From the NCBI RefSeq assembly GCF_000757905.1, contig NZ_JRLH01000002.1: a stretch of DNA of 64,000 nt; one strand, 5' to 3'. Position numbers and translations under genes: made by a program. The DNA comes from Arsenophonus nilaparvatae (GTDB taxonomy: Bacteria > Pseudomonadota > Gammaproteobacteria > Enterobacterales > Enterobacteriaceae). Below the pieces are notes generated by a model. It made no database searches. It was not told the origin of the DNA and saw only the letters and a program-made list of their open reading frames with translations. Numbering within the stretch: the first letter of the stretch is position 1; each line of letters begins with the position of its first letter. Positions 63,839 to 64,000 of the stretch are shown piece after piece.

Positions 63839-64000
63839 ATGAATATACCTGATATTAATGCAGTGAAGGCATTTCTTCTCACTTTGCAAGATAAGCTCTG
63901 TCAGCAATTTGAACATATCGATAACACCGCAAAATTTGCCGAACATAACTGGCAACATAAACAAAAAGGTGGCGGTCGTAGCCGTATATTAAAAAACGGG
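63839..64000 (+). CDS. hemF: Oxygen-dependent coproporphyrinogen III oxidase HemF, 5' part
   Basis: Partial gene cut by the window end; 54 codons are visible. The protein starts MNIPDINAVKAFLLTLQDKLC and continues to WQHKQKGGGRSRILKNG, which matches the N-terminus of E. coli HemF, including the GGGRSRVLRNG region. HemF decarboxylates coproporphyrinogen III with O2 in haem synthesis. The first Met could also be the out-of-frame ATG at 63833, but only 63839 keeps the conserved frame. Confidence 0.93.
   Translation, partial: MNIPDINAVKAFLLTLQDKLCQQFEHIDNTAKFAEHNWQHKQKGGGRSRILKNG

Overview
The window is a low-GC (by eye roughly 36-37 %) stretch of an enterobacterial chromosome. Most genes run in the order of the E. 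coli K-12 region from yfcH to hemF, and most proteins align to their E. coli counterparts along almost the whole length. The AT-richness, near-complete housekeeping synteny, an IS110-type insertion and the local losses suggest a host-associated Enterobacterales member, perhaps of the Morganellaceae (Arsenophonus/Providencia type). That genus-level guess is inference from composition and synteny only.

Layout. (1) 0.1-10.6 kb: yfcH, then the leftward ubiX-purF-cvpA unit under a clear PurR box, dedD-folC-accD, dedA, truA-usg-pdxB. (2) 10.7-12.6 kb: a divergent AraC-type regulator and EamA/DMT transporter where E. coli has flk. (3) 12.6-21 kb: fabB with adjacent FabR-like and FadR-like operators, mnmC, a GNAT gene, yfcL-epmC-aroC, prmB, smrB, sixA. 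(4) 21.1-29.4 kb: fatty-acid genes: fadJ cut in two by a ~1.48-kb IS110-family element, fadI, yfcZ, fadL and mlaA, with FadR-like sites before fadI and fadL. (5) 29.8-48.6 kb: a block not collinear with E. coli, bounded by tRNA-Arg(CCT) on the left and tRNA-Lys/Val/Val on the right. It holds a 1,114-residue carboxylic acid reductase, potABCD, an unusual pair of membrane proteins (MASE1; HdeD-like plus a cysteine-hydrolase-like domain), a glycerate kinase, uspF, a flavin reductase, nifJ and kbp. (6) 48.9-64 kb: gltX, tRNA-Ala, ypeB, nupC, ligA-zipA, cysZ, cysK, ptsH-ptsI-crr, cysM, yfeY, ypeA and the first 54 codons of hemF.

How the parts work together. The window carries fatty-acid uptake (fadL), the thiolase of beta-oxidation (fadI), a broken partner (fadJ), unsaturated fatty-acid synthesis (fabB, accD) and outer-membrane lipid asymmetry (mlaA), with FadR-like sites at three of these loci. 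It also carries the core of sugar phosphotransfer (ptsHI-crr), sulfate import and cysteine synthesis (cysZ, cysK, cysM), polyamine import (pot) and an anaerobic-type pyruvate oxidoreductase (nifJ).

The most unusual items are the actinobacterial-style carboxylic acid reductase next to tRNA-Arg, the exact IS110 disruption of fadJ at a CT dinucleotide, the HdeD/cysteine-hydrolase-like fusion paired with a MASE1 protein, and a GC-rich tRNA-3'-end repeat downstream of tRNA-Lys that resembles the E. coli tyrT/rtT repeats. I saw no CRISPR array, rRNA, integrase or phage structural gene.
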